The translations under genes and the position numbers were made by a program. From Citrus sinensis (Eukaryota; Streptophyta; Magnoliopsida; Sapindales; Rutaceae), in assembly GCF_022201045.2 (NCBI RefSeq), contig NC_068557.1, forward strand, positions 26,451,501 to 26,515,500: a DNA stretch of 64,000 bases, read 5' to 3'. The first letter of the stretch is position 1; the number at the start of each line of letters is the position of its first letter. This document shows positions 40,520 through 53,894 of the stretch, one piece after another. The notes beneath the pieces were generated by a model. It was not told where the DNA came from, ran no database searches, and was given only the letters and a program-made list of their open reading frames with translations.

Positions 40520-41219
40520 TATTATCTAAACATGGGAGTTAAATCTCAAAAGACCAAGATACTTAAGGTTAATTACGTGATGAAGATATATATATATATA
40601 TATCGCCAAAATTAAAGATTGTTATTGTTGAGACTCAATATTCATATGTCTAAAATCTTTAGAATAATATAGGTATATGTAAAAATCGATCGTATAAAAG
40701 TTTAGATCAAGCTATTCCATTTGATTATTTGATTCTAATTAAACGGTATATTGATTGTATTATGCCCAAGATATGTATGGTGATAATGTCCATGCTATCT
40801 AAATAAATGAAGCTAGCTAGGACCAGCAATATTTTTCCAAATCTAAGGTGTACAGTCATGGATTACTTTTCTATAATGTGGTGCAGTGCTGTCAGTTAAT
40901 TCATCCATGGCATGCATATAGTTGTTAATTATTTTGTCGTTATATTAGAAATAAATTGAATAACTTTTGAAATTTGAAGAAGGGTGGGGTATCTAAATTA
41001 ACCCAATTTAGCTGCTATTTGGTTGTTCGTGATGTAGACAGTCGAGTTTGGTGGTGTCTACTACGTTAGTGTCCGAAAAGGATGGACCCCGATTGCATGA
41101 TGAAATGGCACCTCTTGTTTGGATGTGGTTTTGGCTCCATTCAAGTACAGAATCTGCTAATCCCGTCCCGTGAATATTTGTCTCCACTTTTTTTTTTCTC
41201 ACAAGATGAATATATTATG

Positions 41220-41371
41220 GGACCTGTCTATGGTACAGATTCTGTAACAAACATCTCCCGTCATCCCACCATCCGATTTTCTATTGTTTAGTTTCTCACT
41301 CCACATCCAACCACATCCAACGGCTGATGCTGCAGTCTGTACCTTACAGATTCTGTAAGCTAGTCGAGTCC
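41220..41371 (+). mobile_element. MULE MITE, family B copy 1
   Basis: 152 bp starting GGACCTGTCTATGG and ending GCTAGTCGAGTCC, with inner inverted motifs TACAGATTCTGTAA. Perfect 9-bp duplication TATATTATG on both sides (41211-41219 and 41372-41380). It carries a 10-bp internal duplication (CCACATCCAA) that the other copy lacks. Confidence 0.93.
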
Positions 41372-43421
41372 TATATTATGACTTAAACAGAATTCTTGAA
41401 AAGAACAGAAATGAGCATAAAATGCTAAGTAACAAGGCAGGGTAACTGTTTATTTACTTTGTGCCCGAAGTAAATAGTCATATAAAAAAAAAAATTGTGA
41501 CGTTTATTATCAATTCATGTAAATCATGTCCGTGAATATCACCAATAAATGACAACACGATCGAACACCAAGTAAAGAAAAAATTGAACGTCCTCATCAT
41601 CTCTTATGGTTAAACGAGTTTATCATGTAATATGTATTTGGTAGTTGTCAACCGCTGTAACGTATACACTCCTCTGTTGTCTGTTAAAAAGTTTAATTTT
41701 TTTTTTTGTTATAATAAATAACTTTAAGTATTTTCGTATCTGAGTCTCTACTTAAATCATAAATGAAATGATGATTTTATATTAAATACTAAACTAATAA
41801 TTTTAAGAATTTATCATCCAATAATTAAGATTTAGCATTATCTTTTATGTAATAATTTTTAAGAAGTTTTAGAAGATGCTCGTTTATATATAATTACATA
41901 AAAAATAATATTAGAGTGTCAATTGATGAAAAATTAAGTCATTTTTTTGGGTCAAAAGTTAAGAACTTAAGATAACTCTCTCTCTCTCTCTCTATATGTA
42001 TACGTATATGGGTGCGTATACAATTCCCCAATACATTATAAGATGTTGACTTCGTACACTCCTACGTACTATGGGACCCAATCCTCATCTAATAAAAGAA
42101 TTCTTCGATCAGAAGATTTTCCCATCAAATCCTCCACAACCAACTAACAACTCAATCAACCAAACAGGATACTTGGCGCCATCTAGTTGATTGATCAAAT
42201 CTATCTATGAAGGCTTCGATTCAGGTACGTGTTTGAGCTTCACACACTTTATACTTCCCCTTGGATGTGCTTTCCATTTGCTTTAGAGCCGAAATTAGTA
42301 TTGAAAAAGGCCATGGTTGATTGAGTGTTCAAAATTATAATTGATTAAGTGTGTTTTAAGTAATGTTTTCAACAAGGTGTTTATGAGAAATTAGTTTTGA
42401 AAATGACAACTGATATTTTAATTTGGATATGGTACTTCCACGAATTGCTAATCCATTTCCATTTAGTAGCTTTTGCCGAAAATAGGTTTTCAAAATTCAA
42501 TGAAACAGAAGAACGTGTTGGGTATTGTATTTCAACTATAAGTAATATATAAATCAATGAATAATAAAAAAAGTTAGTATTTTTCTTCTAAATGCGGTTC
42601 TGAAAATTCTCAAAATCAACAAACTACTATTTTCTATTCCATAGTTATAGTTTTGAAAATATTTTTTTTTCTTTTCCAAAAATTACATGTTTTAAACTAT
42701 TTGCCAAGGACATTTTTTTTTTTAATTTGTTTTCGTTTTCGAAAATTGAAACAGTCGTCAGCTTTTAAATTTAGAAGAATTTTAAAATCGCTTTTCAGAA
42801 AGACAACGCATCTGCTAAACGATACAAAAAATTTCCTCACTATTTTCAATCCAAAAATACTTTCTTTACTAAACTTTAATTATCAAATACGTTTTTCAAC
42901 CTGAAAACACAATTTTCTAAACAGTATCAATTTATTATTTAAAAAAAAAAATGACACCAAACGCACCCAATCTTTGCTCAGCTTCCCACAATGTCAACTT
43001 TTCAGGGGTCCCAAAAGTGAGAAGTTGGTAACTGCTTTTCTGTCAGACAAGAAACGTTCAAACACAAGTCTTTGCTCCACAGAGAACCAAATGCAAAGCC
43101 CAAACCAATTCTCATGCCATGTATAAATTCAAAACACAAGCTTTAGAAAAAAAAAAAAAAAAACGCAAAAAACACAAATGCGAGTGTTATTTGCATGATC
43201 CCATATAAAAATAAATTCGGTTTCTACGAAATAATATACTATGCAATCTTAGTTAGACGTTTCTCTTTCCATGTCCCTTCATTTTCTTCTCTCCAATTCT
43301 CTCTTATAAAAAAAATCATCCATCATCTTTCTCCAGCTTCATACTCCATGCTCTCTTCTCTTTCTTTCACTCTTTTGACGTGAAGGAAGTGAAGAGAAAG
43401 AGGACTTGGAGTTTTAAAACA

Positions 43422-45210
43422 ATGGCTAGGAAAACCCTAGGTTTACTTTCTTTGATGACAGGCTTGGCCAGCCTGATCATCATGCATGCTTACGGCGAAT
43501 CTGTCCCTGTAACCACTCCTTTTTCCAGTGGCCGTGCCGACCATTTTCATGAAAAAGTACGCCAAATGCAAGAGTTTAAGGCCTCCTTTAGTCGTCGTGA
43601 TTTGGCAGCTGCAGCTACTCCTGGCTACGCTCCTGCTCCTTCTCCTCAGGTAATATTTATTTATTTATTTATATATAGTACTTATCCTTTTTTTTTTTTG
43701 GTTTAATTAAGAAAATGGGAAAACAGTTTTTGGTGGTGGTGGTGGTGCTGATATCATGTGATTGTAGGTTACGTCCGGGCCACGTGTGTACGGGGTGATA
43801 TCATACGGTGCAGATCCCACGGGGAAATCAGACAGCACGGAAGCGATTCTGAAAGCACTTTCTGATGCATTTAATGGGCCCAGGGAAGGGTCTTTGATGG
43901 AGGGCATATCTAATCTCGGTGGTGCAGAGATTCATCTTGAAGGTGGGAATTACTTGATCAGCAAGCCTCTGCGGTTGCCGGATGCCGGCGTAGGGAATCT
44001 TATGGTAGGCTCTCATATACTTGAACAGTTTTTTTTTTTGTAAGTTATAAGCAAATACAAATCTTTAGACAAAATAAAAGTGACATATGGCAGTTCTGTC
44101 AAAAACCGGCCCACGTTTCAAATTCACCAAACATGACTAGAAAAATGGACAGCTACTATGAAATTCGCTAATGTTACAATGGATTTTGATTCTTTGACGA
44201 TACAGATTCATGGAGGCACATTACGAGCCTCGGATGATTTTCCAACCGATGGCTATCTGATTGATTTGTCTGCTTCAAAATCTTCGTCATCATATAACTA
44301 TGAGTACATAACGCTAAAAGACCTGATGTTTGATTCAAACTACAGGGGAGGGGCAATTTCGGTCATCAATTCCCTTAGGACTAGCATAGACAATTGCTAC
44401 ATTGCACGTTTTACCTCCAACGGCATTTTAGTCCAGAGCGGGCACGAAACCTACATCCGGAACTCGTTCCTCGGGCAGCACATCACCGCCGGTGGTGATC
44501 CGGGTGAGCGGAACTTTACAGGCACGGCAATTAACCTAATGGGCAACGACAATGCTGTTACGGACGTGGTAATTTTTTCGGCTGCCGTAGGGATAATGGT
44601 TTCAGGTCAAGCCAACACATTTTCCGGGGTGCATTGCTATAACAAGGCCACAGGATTTGGCGGCACTGGCATTTACTTGAAGCTGCCAGGTAACACACAA
44701 ACTAGGATCGTGAATTCTTACATGGATTACACAGGAATTGTTGCTGAGGACCCCGTGCAGCTTCACATCTCTAGCAGTTTCTTCCTTGGCGATGCATTCA
44801 TTGTGTTGAAATCTATAAACGGGGTCGCCAAAGGGGTTAATATTGTCGACAACCTGTTTTCCGGAAAGAATAACGGGGTTGAAATCGTTAAATTGGATCA
44901 ATCCAATGGAGCTTTCAAACAAATTGATCAAGTTTTTGTTGATAGGAACACTGTTCAAGGAATGAACACAAGGGCAACCGTTGCTAGAGCCTCTATGCAG
45001 GGGAACGGGACATCATGGACGGTTGATTTTAGCTCAATTTTGTTATTTCCTAACCTTATCAAGCACGTTCAATATTCTTTTAGTGCCAGCGGCAGCTCCT
45101 TCCCCAACCATGCCTTGCGGAACGTTTCAGAAAATCGAGTCGTAATCGAGTCTGACGTGGCAGTTCCGGCCAGCGTCTTCGTCACCGTTGATCAAGGTGT
45201 GACAAGTTGA
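43422..45210 (+). CDS. QRT3: QUARTET3-type polygalacturonase (pectin-lyase fold)
   Basis: Secreted beta-helix protein of the QRT3 group, which in Arabidopsis degrades the pectin of the pollen mother cell wall so that microspores separate. Exons: 43422-43649, 43768-44004, 44206-45210 (TGA), all phase 0, 489 residues (QRT3 is about 480 from memory). Residues 1-25 look like a signal peptide. The pectate-lyase-3 domain starts VYGVISYGADPTGKSDST, and repeated beta-helix turns follow (VINSLRTSIDNCYIARF, GHETYIRNSFLG, GVHCYNKATGFGG, YMDYTGIVAEDPVQ). It is the copy nearest to INTS7, matching the Arabidopsis order At4g20060-At4g20050, which is why it is given the QRT3 name. Two inverted MITEs bracket it. 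The typical GH28 catalytic motif is not obvious, as I recall for the QRT3 group. Substrate is inferred from the family. Confidence 0.88.
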
Positions 45211-45889
45211 AGCTGCTTTACCTGATTCTTTTGGTCGTGATGAAAATACATGCGGCCCGAGAACTGTGAATAGGGTTCTGTATTTATACAACTGCTATTG
45301 GGTTTTCTTCAAATTAATTGATCAACACATTCATGGAAATAAACTCCCGGCTACAGTATGTAGACTGTGACATGGCAGCAAGGTATAATAGATTTTACAA
45401 ACAATCTTTTTAATTTTTTTTAAATGTCGCCTATGAAAGCAGAGTGTTGGTCCGTTGATTTCAAATGCCACAATTAATGTTTTTATTTTTTCGAATGGTC
45501 AAGTCAAGTGCCACAATGTTTGTTAGTACTTGAGTGCAATTGAAATGCACGACATTCACAATTTCCTTCTGAATGTTTGAAACTTTTGAACAGGAAGATG
45601 ACCAAGTGGGTAAACAAAATAAAAGTTAGAACGTTTCTTGTCTAATTTAATCTGCCCAATCGAGATATTAGACAAATCTATCTCTTTATTCTCCAAACGA
45701 GTCATTTCACTTAATGAGTTAGTTTTAAATCAGAATATATTCAAAGCCCATTTAATAGTAGTTCAAATTGTTTCCCGGAAAGTCAAAACTTGGTTATGGG
45801 TGTTAGAATGTATTGTTGTACGTATCTAGAAGGTCTTGTGTACCTTAATAAGTTCCAAGTCCAGTAGAAGCAAACAATATTTTTATTTA

Positions 45890-46031
45890 GGACTCGACTA
45901 GCTTACAGAATCTGTAAGGTACAGACTGCAGCATCAGCTGTTGGATGTGGAGTGAGAAACTGAACAATAGAAAATCGGATGGTGGGATGACGGGAGATGT
46001 TTGTTACAGAATCTGTACCATAGACAGGTCC
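45890..46031 (-). mobile_element. MULE MITE, family B copy 2 (inverted)
   Basis: 142 bp, the inverted near-identical copy of 41220-41371. It starts GGACTCGACTAGC and ends AGACAGGTCC, with perfect 9-bp duplication TTTTATTTA (45881-45889 and 46032-46040). Confidence 0.93.
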
Positions 46032-46765
46032 TTTTATTTAACATCAATCTGCTGGCCTAAAAGAGCTCTCATGCTGATATTTAATAGGCCCTTCAACTGT
46101 GAAACTGAGATTTTGGTGATGTGAATATGTATAGTCAATGGGCAATAAAAATCGGTGCAGGTGGAATCAGCAATGGGTTGAAATTGAAAGTTCAACCAAT
46201 CTGCAGTTTTAGGTGTCTGGTTGGACTGGATTTGGTGAACTTACTGATATTGAAGTAACAACATACTGTGGTAAAATTATTTAATTCAACAAAAAAATAA
46301 TAATAACAGGTACAATAACAGGATTTCCCAAGTCAAGACGCAAAAATTATATTTAATTGGACAGAACAAAAATTAAAAAAAAAAAGAGATTAACTACTTT
46401 GGCTTAGGAATATGATATTAATCAACTTGAGGACACAGTTTGCGTAATCAATAGACCTTCATTTTATCTGTTGTCAATTGGGCTTGGATTTGCAGCAGAA
46501 GTAAATTGAAATTGGGCGCAATGGCAATACAAACAACACTCATTGGCTTAGGGAATAGTATAAATAAATCTTCTTCACATACTGACAAAGGGAGTTGAAG
46601 AATGACTGGAATATCAGGATCCTAATCGCTTGGAGTATATAATCCCGAAAAAGTTCTTTAAACATTATTCTATCTTTTATTGAAGAGTTAGATAAAGGTT
46701 TTAGAAGACTTTTCAAATAAGAGCGTCCTTCTCTCTCTTCAAATTTGAAGAATGACTTCTCCCTC

Positions 46766-47307
46766 TAGGGGTGGACATCGGTTAGTTCGGTTCGGTTTCA
46801 GTTTGGTTTAGGTCTAAGAATTAAAAAAAAAACCATTTGATCTCTAAGGAAAATAAAAACCGAACTAAAATTGCAAGGATTTTGGACTAAAATGAAGAGT
46901 TTTTAAAATTATTCTCACCATTTTTAATATAAAATTTTTTAGCCCAAACTGTAAATAAAGTAAATAAGTTTTTGAGTCATAATATAATTTACAAAAATCT
47001 AGGGATCAAAATGATATCTTATCATGTTGACTTTCGGTTAAGGACCCTTTTGAAAAGTTTGCAAAAAACATTAGGCCACAATAAAATTCTATATGCAAAC
47101 ATTTCTTAAATATTGGGCCATATAAAAATATTTTAAAGAATAGGGATCCAAAAGATACTATCGGATCGGTTAGGATTTTTTTTTTTTAATCCGAAAACCA
47201 AACCGTATTTATATATTTGATTTTTTTGCTTTAAAAAAACTAAATTGAAACTAAAAAAATTGAACCGAATTATTTTTTTTTTTTTGGTTCAGTTCTATCC
47301 ACCCCTA
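46766..47307. mobile_element. hAT-type MITE
   Basis: 542 bp with ends TAGGGGTGGACATCGG and TTCTATCCACCCCTA and subterminal GGTTCGGTTT / TTGGTTCAG motifs. Flanked by 8-bp duplication TCTCCCTC / TCTCACTC (46758-46765, 47308-47315; one mismatch). AT-rich centre, no transposase. Confidence 0.88.
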
Positions 47308-49066
47308 TCTCACTCTTCAATTAGTATTATATTAATTTTATTTTATTTCTATTGAAGAGAGAGAATTTCTGTAATTGCTATTATTTTGGTGGAGACAAAA
47401 ATTAAGTAAAATAATATAAACTTGTTTTTATTTAAAGAGTGTTTTGAGACATTACTTATTTTTTTCACTCTTCTATTTACTACATAAGTAAATAAATAAA
47501 CATTTCAAGATTAGAATTAGACGAGTCTGTTGGTGATGCTATAATTTTACTCTTCAAAAACTTATTTTACGTATGTGGTAAATATAATAGTAAAAAAATA
47601 AACTATTTCCTAAAAGGCTCTTCAAACAAATGAAAATATGTACATATTATTTTGATCAAATTCTTCTTTTACTAAATTTAACTACTCTCTATTTTTTCAT
47701 TAATGTAGTTATAATTCTTTTCTTTCTTCAATAATAATGTTATGAAAGAAAAAAAAAACTATAATATAATATGAAGGTAGAGAAATCATTATTCTACATT
47801 GAAAATGGAGAAAAACTATCTCATTTGAAAAAAAAAATTTAGAACCTTTAGTGGCTGATATAACTCTTCAAATAAGAAGTGAAATATTATTTAAAAAATA
47901 TTTTAATGATGCTCTTACAACTTACAACATAAACATTAGATTTTTTTAAATAAAAAAATTACAAAAAAAACATAACTATCAATATGCCATCTTTAATTAA
48001 CATTTAAATTAAGTGGGTTTTTTTTTATTATAAGAAATTAAATGGTTCTTGAAGTAGTTTCGATACAGAGAAAAACACAAGAACCAATGAAGATGGGCCT
48101 ATGACATCAAAGCTGCAACCTCAAACCTGGACAATTGTAGAGGCTGGAGGATTGGCTCCTGGTCCTGCCACAATTAATGCCATTGTTTGAACCACCATCA
48201 TTATTGTTACTATAAATTCAAATTAGCTAACTCATGCTTCTTTATATGTATAAAAATTGAACTTGTAAAGTCTGTAAAGTATCTTTACTTATTTGCTTCC
48301 AGCGTAAAGATAGCAAAACAATAAAGAAGAAAAAGAGGAGAGAGAGCTGTGAAAAGTTCTTCCCATAAGTGCTTCTTCCATTAAGTTGTACCAACCCCTG
48401 CTGCTTTACAGATATGACTGTTTGAACACAATGAAAGCTGTGAAAGGTTCCCATAATTACACATATGACTGTTTGGTAAATTGTTTTTACTTTTAATCAA
48501 GTAGTAAATATAATCGAGACAAGAACCCTTGTATTTTGAGAATTAATCGATGCAGACCTTATGACTTCAATTAAACTATTAAAGCATGCTAACAGTACTT
48601 CTATTCTAGGGAATGTTTAAAGAAGTTAGGTCGGCTCTTATGATTAATTCATCTTTTATTTTGACATAATTCATCTTCAATTCTTTTGAAAATCATGTAA
48701 TGATAATCAATGAAAGCATAAAAAATCTGAGATAGGTCGGCTCTTATGATTAATTCTCAAAGTATTGGGGCTAGTCTGCTGATTTAGTGAAACTAATAGA
48801 TTAAAATGATATTTTCTTTAGCAAGAATCGGACTTTTAGAAGCTTATCCCCTTTCCGCCCCCCCTACAACTTTTTCTTTTCTGTCTTTCTTTCTTTGCTA
48901 TCCATCTTTTTATTTTCGGTGGGTGCTTGCCATTTGGCAAATTCCTTCCCCATTTTTAATATCTCATGAATTTATTTCTTTTTAAATTTTATACACACGC
49001 TTCTTTTTGCACGTCATACATTTTTCTTTGTTATTTAAGTAACGAACTTTTAATTATAAATTTATT

Positions 49067-49280
49067 ACCAACAAAGTGTTGGTTTCACTGGTAATGGAGT
49101 CCCCTTAAGTGCCTTGACTGAGTTTGCTCCCCAGTTCGAGTCGCAGGGAAGTCGCCTTTGTTGGGAGAACCTGTGCCTCCCGGTTCGAGCAGGGACTTCT
49201 AGTCTGGGTTGTGGTACGGGCTTAAAGGTGTCTCCCACAATTGGGGCCGTCCCCAGGATACCTCGTGATTAATATAAAAA
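49067..49280 (+). mobile_element. tRNA-derived SINE
   Basis: 214 bp with box A-like TTGGTTTCACTGG (about 49079-49091) and box B GTTCGAGTC (49134-49142), ending in an A-rich tail after GTGATTAATATAAAA. Flanked by a 9-bp duplication AAATTTATT (49058-49066 and 49281-49289). A second GGTTCGAGC follows near 49182. It differs from the SINE at 13884 and is a separate family. Confidence 0.82.
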
Positions 49281-49442
49281 AAATTTATTTTTAAAAGTTA
49301 AGGTTCGGTTAAGTCTTTTTATTAAATCATTCTCTATCTCAAACCCCTGACCCTCACGGCAAGTGAGGAAATTATTTATATATAGGTGAACAAGACTACA
49401 AGAGACTTGCATGCTAGTCCACTTCTTTGGAGACTTTCAGCG

Positions 49443-49450
49443 TATAAAAT
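49443..49450 (+). promoter_or_regulatory. TATA-box candidate for the second QRT3-type gene
   Basis: TATAAAAT 128 bases upstream of the ATG at 49578, a suitable distance for a plant core promoter with a 5' leader of about 100 nt. Sequence evidence only. Confidence 0.4.
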
Positions 49451-49577
49451 AAAGGGACAAAAAGCAACCAGAACAGTTTAGCCAAACACTCTTTTCATCC
49501 TCCACATCTCTGTCTCTCTTTCTCAACTTTTACACCCATTGATTATCTTATAATAAGGTTACTACAGTACAAGAATA

Positions 49578-52568
49578 ATGAAGCATTTGTTAGCTTTGTG
49601 CTTCACTTTATTATTATTATGTCCATTATTGCTGCAGGAAACAACTTCCATCAGTGAAGAAAATATGCCAGCCCGGTTACTAGCAAAGCTTCAAGCTGCC
49701 CCAAATGCGCCATGTCCCTCAGCTTCTAGCATAAAAAATGTGAGTCACTGACATTCTGATTCTTTTGGCTGCGGATAAAACTTTGGTGTTTGTTGTGATT
49801 TTATATGAATGCTGCAGAACGGGAGAGTGTTTTACCCAATTGGGTATGGAGCAGACCCAACGGGGGCAAATGAAAGCAGTGACGCCATATTGCAATCTCT
49901 AAACGACGCGTTTAACGTGCAAAGTGGGCTTGAATTATTGCCTGGTGTCAAGGATTTAGGTGGTGTTATTATTGATTTTCAAGGCGGAAACTATAAAATC
50001 AGCAAACCCATCAGGTTCCCTCCTGGCGTTGGCAATGTCGTGGTTAGTTCCCCGCACCCACCCTCCTTTACTGGTTAATTCTCTCTCACTGTAATTTATT
50101 TTAAATGAAAAAATAATAACGATAACAAAAAGAGCTTTAGAAAGAAACACGTATGAATAAGTACAGTTTGTCACTTTATTACTGTGTATGCGCCCAAGAT
50201 CATGTGCAGTTGTGTTGTAATTATTGCATTGGGGTTAACTCTTCTAGCAAGAATTTCAAGAAAGTAAAAGATTTTTGGATGTTTTTAGAAGGGTCTCTTT
50301 TATTTGATGCAACATTTGCATGTGGGTCTGTCTCACGTTATCCACCTTTTATTGCGCAGTGCGTTTCTCAGTTTCTCTGCCTTTCATGCATTGGCATTTG
50401 GCAGTCAACACATTTGCTTTACTCTTTCTAATTAATTCTACCGACTACCAATATGCATTTAATTAATTAATATTCTTTAATTTATTTCTCTTCCAACTAA
50501 TAATACCCACTGTACGCCATGGTTCGATATTTTTCTTAATTTATGCATTCCGATTTGTTAATCAATCTTTGTTTTAGTTTGCGTATTTATTTCCGTACAG
50601 TAAAAAAAAAAAAAAATTCTGCCACTAATGTTAAGACTTCAGTGTCTGAAGATTGACCATGAAAAAGTAGATAATATGCGTAATACTCGTTGTAAAATTT
50701 GTTTCTTGAATTTTTTTTATTGCAAGAGAAGTGTACAATGTGATATTCTTCAAGAAAATGATAAAAGTTCATATTTTTTTAAAGTAATTTAGTAATACCA
50801 TATCCTGTCATTCACATAAAGTTGCAGTTGGGATAATTTTTAGTTGGATAGCATCTAGTCATCAAATTCAATCTTTTTCATTGCTTTATACTAAAGTTTT
50901 TTTTTTATTTAAAGTAAAGTAAAAGAAAAAGAGAAAAAAAAAGGGAAAAAATAACAAATTAAAGAAGAAAGAAAGCTTTAGAATATGTGTTTATTCCTAT
51001 CCTTAAAGAACGTAGTTAGAACTTTATTTTATGCTCCAAAAATGCTAATTAATAGTTTATATATGTTTTTTTTATAAAAAAAAACAGTTGATATATGTTA
51101 ATATCTTCCATTTTAACTCATTTGGATAACCATAGCATTATTCCATTTTAATTCTAATTGCATTTATATATATCACGTAGAAATTCGTAGAAATTCTTCA
51201 ATTTCTGTTAGCTAATTAAAAGGCCAACCAAAGTTCTATCTCTTTACCATGTATGTACCGAGCTGTTATAATATGTTTAATTGTTGAAGTGTGTTAGCTA
51301 ATCAAATTAAAAGAGCCAACCAAGGTACTATATTTTTTGACACAAATTTTAAATCATTAACTTACAATTTGAGCTCATTGATCCATTACGGGCATTCATG
51401 CATTTTACAGCACGATCATTATTCAATGAATTCCTTGAACTAATTGAGAAGTGGTTCATGGTTATTGAATTAGGTACAAGGGGGAACACTGCGTGCATCA
51501 GATACATTTCCAAGTGATCGACATCTCATTGAATTGTGGGCACCGAATTCCCAGAAACTGAAGCGAACAGACGCCATCAAAATTGATCGTAATTATGTCT
51601 TCAACGACGTGAAAGACCAGACCGCTAGAACCTACTATGAAGACATCACATTTCGCGACGTCCTCTTCGATTCAGGCTTCCGAGGAGGAGGGATTTTTGT
51701 GATTGATTCCGCTCGGATTCGGATAAACAATTGCTTCTTTTTACATTTCACAACACAAGGAATTTTGGTGCAAAGAGGCCACGAAACCTTCATATCAAGC
51801 TGCTTCTTGGGGCAGCGTTCAACGGTCGGCGGAGACCCCGGGGAGAGAGGTTTCTCCGGCACCGCCATCGATCTTGCGAGCAACGACAACGCAATCACCG
51901 ACGTTACAATCTTCTCGGCAGCCATCGGAGTCTTACTTAGAGGTCAGGCTAATATTGTCACCGGGGTACATTGTTACAACAAGGCAACAGCTTTCGGTGG
52001 CATAGGAATTTTAGTAAAACTAGCTGACGCGGCACTCACTAGAATAGACAATTGCTACTTAGATTACACAGGCATAGTGCTGGAGGATCCGGTTCAAGTT
52101 CACGTTACAAATGGATTTTTCTTAGGAGATGCTAACATAGTACTAAAATCGATTAAAGGTCGAATTTCGGGGTTAAATATAGTCGAAAATATGTTTAATG
52201 GGAGCCCCGCAAGAAATGTTCCAATAATAAAGTTAGACGGGGAATTTAGTAACATCGATCAAGTGGTGATCGAACGGAACAACGTGAACGGAATGAGCTT
52301 GAAGTCGACCGCCGGGAAATTGTCGGTGGCCGGCAATGGGACCAAATGGGTGGCTGATTTTTCTCCAATTTTGGTGTTTCCTAATAGAATTAGCCATTTC
52401 CAATATTCAATGTACGTGAAAGGGTTGCCTAGACTCTTTGTTGCTTACGGAGTTACAAATGTTTCCGATAATGTAGTGGTTGTGGAGAGTGACAGAGCTG
52501 TTACTGCGGTTGTTTCTGTGGCTGTTGATCAGTATAATATGGTAGGGGAAGGTAATTTTGTTATGTAA
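49578..52568 (+). CDS. QUARTET3-like polygalacturonase, second copy
   Basis: Paralogue of the gene at 43422, secreted and pectin-directed by family. Exons: 49578-49739, 49818-50042, 51474-52568 (TAA), all phase 0, 493 residues. A signal peptide (LLALCFTLLLLCPLLLQ) opens the protein. The beta-helix domain starts FYPIGYGADPTGANES and continues with GGTLRASDTFPSDRHLIELW, GHETFISSCFLG, GVHCYNKATAFGG and YLDYTGIVLEDPVQ. The intron positions match the first copy exactly (before the first beta-helix block and before GGTLRASD), so the two arose by duplication; intron 2 is much longer here (1.4 kb). The C-terminus runs about ten residues past the first copy (DQYNMVGEGNFVM). From memory, Arabidopsis At4g20040 is the corresponding neighbour of QRT3. 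Role in pollen is not implied for this copy. Confidence 0.88.
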
Positions 52569-53492
52569 AAAATAATGATAGTTCAATTTCAGAATCTTGC
52601 ATACCGATAAGTTGGCAGCAATGTCAGCAGAAGTCAAATAGGCAATCGGTTACAGGGTATCGTAAAGTCGAATAAATTAATGAGAATTCATTTTTTTCTC
52701 TCTCTCTCAATTATATATATGTTAATTATTAGCAATTTTTTTTCTAAAAATTTCTTTTACTTTCTCGCTGTTTCGTCTATGCAATTTCAAATTTCTTAAT
52801 TACAGCACCACATGTAAGTATCATGCTTTTCAATAAACAATTATCCAAATAAATTTTCTGGTTTGTGATCGCGTTTGCACAATATTAACTTTATTTGAGA
52901 TTTTGAGTTTAATTTCTAATAAACCATTATGTCTCGTGAGGGATTCTTTTTTTTTTTTTTGTGGAAAGAAAAAATATTGTTGCATTTTTTTAATTTTGGA
53001 GGTTCATTATTTTTGCATTGCTTTTTTATTTTATTAAATTGTATAAAGAATCGTGGTTGGTCAATTCATCTGGACTCAAGAAAGCTTCTAAATTAAAGAA
53101 AAGAACAGAAGCTTATAGGAGTTGGTAGTGTTTGTTTTCAGAAAACTTTCATTGCATATATTAATCTACCCGTTTTCCCCCTCTTTTCCTCTGTCTTCTC
53201 TCATTCATTATCCATTTTATCATATCATAGATGACCAGTTATTGAGAATTGATAATAAATTCATGAAAGTAATTTAACTTGACTTTTAATTTCTTTACAT
53301 ATTTTCATACTGATATAAGGGCGCAAATTAATGTGTTTTCATTTGGTCAAATGTGGTCAACAGTTCATTTAACAAGCTGTATATCACGAGATGAATATTT
53401 TGCACACCAATCCGAGCGGTACTTAGAAAACTCTAGCACAAATTTGCTAAGTAAGTTCATATAACTTCTTAAACTAACCAAGTAAAGATACT

Positions 53493-53894
53493 TGTTGAGA
53501 AATTAGAGAGAATAGAGAGCAATATAACAAAGAGAAATTTATTACTCGAAAAAGTGTATACAAGAGAGCTTGAGGGCTTTACAAGTATGCTTGAGATGCT
53601 TATTGTGTTGTGTCTAAAGTAGAAAGTGACATGCCCTATTTATAGAGGAGGTTTGCCTATTCTAGAGAATTCCATGCAACTTGCTACAAAAATTTAGATA
53701 TTTCTAAGTATATATAAGTGTGGAAAGCTCTAAATATGTATAAGTGATATCTATGAGGTGTGTTAGAGTGTACTGGAAAATTCTAGAATCAGCCCAAGCC
53801 AGCATACCTTGGCTTCAATTTTAGCTCTTGGACCTAGAATCTTTGGTGCTTGGGGTGGAATTTTGGGCAGCCCATTATATGCAGATAACTAACA
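53493..53894 (-). mobile_element. Probable solo LTR, minus orientation
   Basis: Read on the minus strand it starts TGTTAGTTATCTGC and ends TTTCTCAACA, has a promoter-like CTATAAATAGGGC (about 53636-53648) and an AATAAA signal near the end. That is the organisation of a short Copia LTR. No matching target duplication was found, so borders or age are uncertain. Confidence 0.6.

Larger units (their letters stand above)
39520..43421. other. Intergenic region upstream of QRT3
   Basis: 3.9 kb with no recognisable gene. It includes a CT/TA microsatellite (40473-40519), a MULE MITE (41220-41371) and a short CT tract (41977-41993). The last few hundred bases are the presumed QRT3 promoter. A TATA-like TATAAA lies near 43122. 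Confidence 0.55.
45211..49577. other. Spacer between the two QRT3-type genes
   Basis: 4.4 kb containing the MITEs at 45890-46031 and 46766-47307 and the SINE at 49067-49280. The rest is AT-rich. No further exon of either gene was recognised. Confidence 0.55.

Noticed and set aside
51635-51940. Arg-rich and antisense frames within the second QRT3-type exon
   Set aside because: Alternative frames of a well-supported coding exon.
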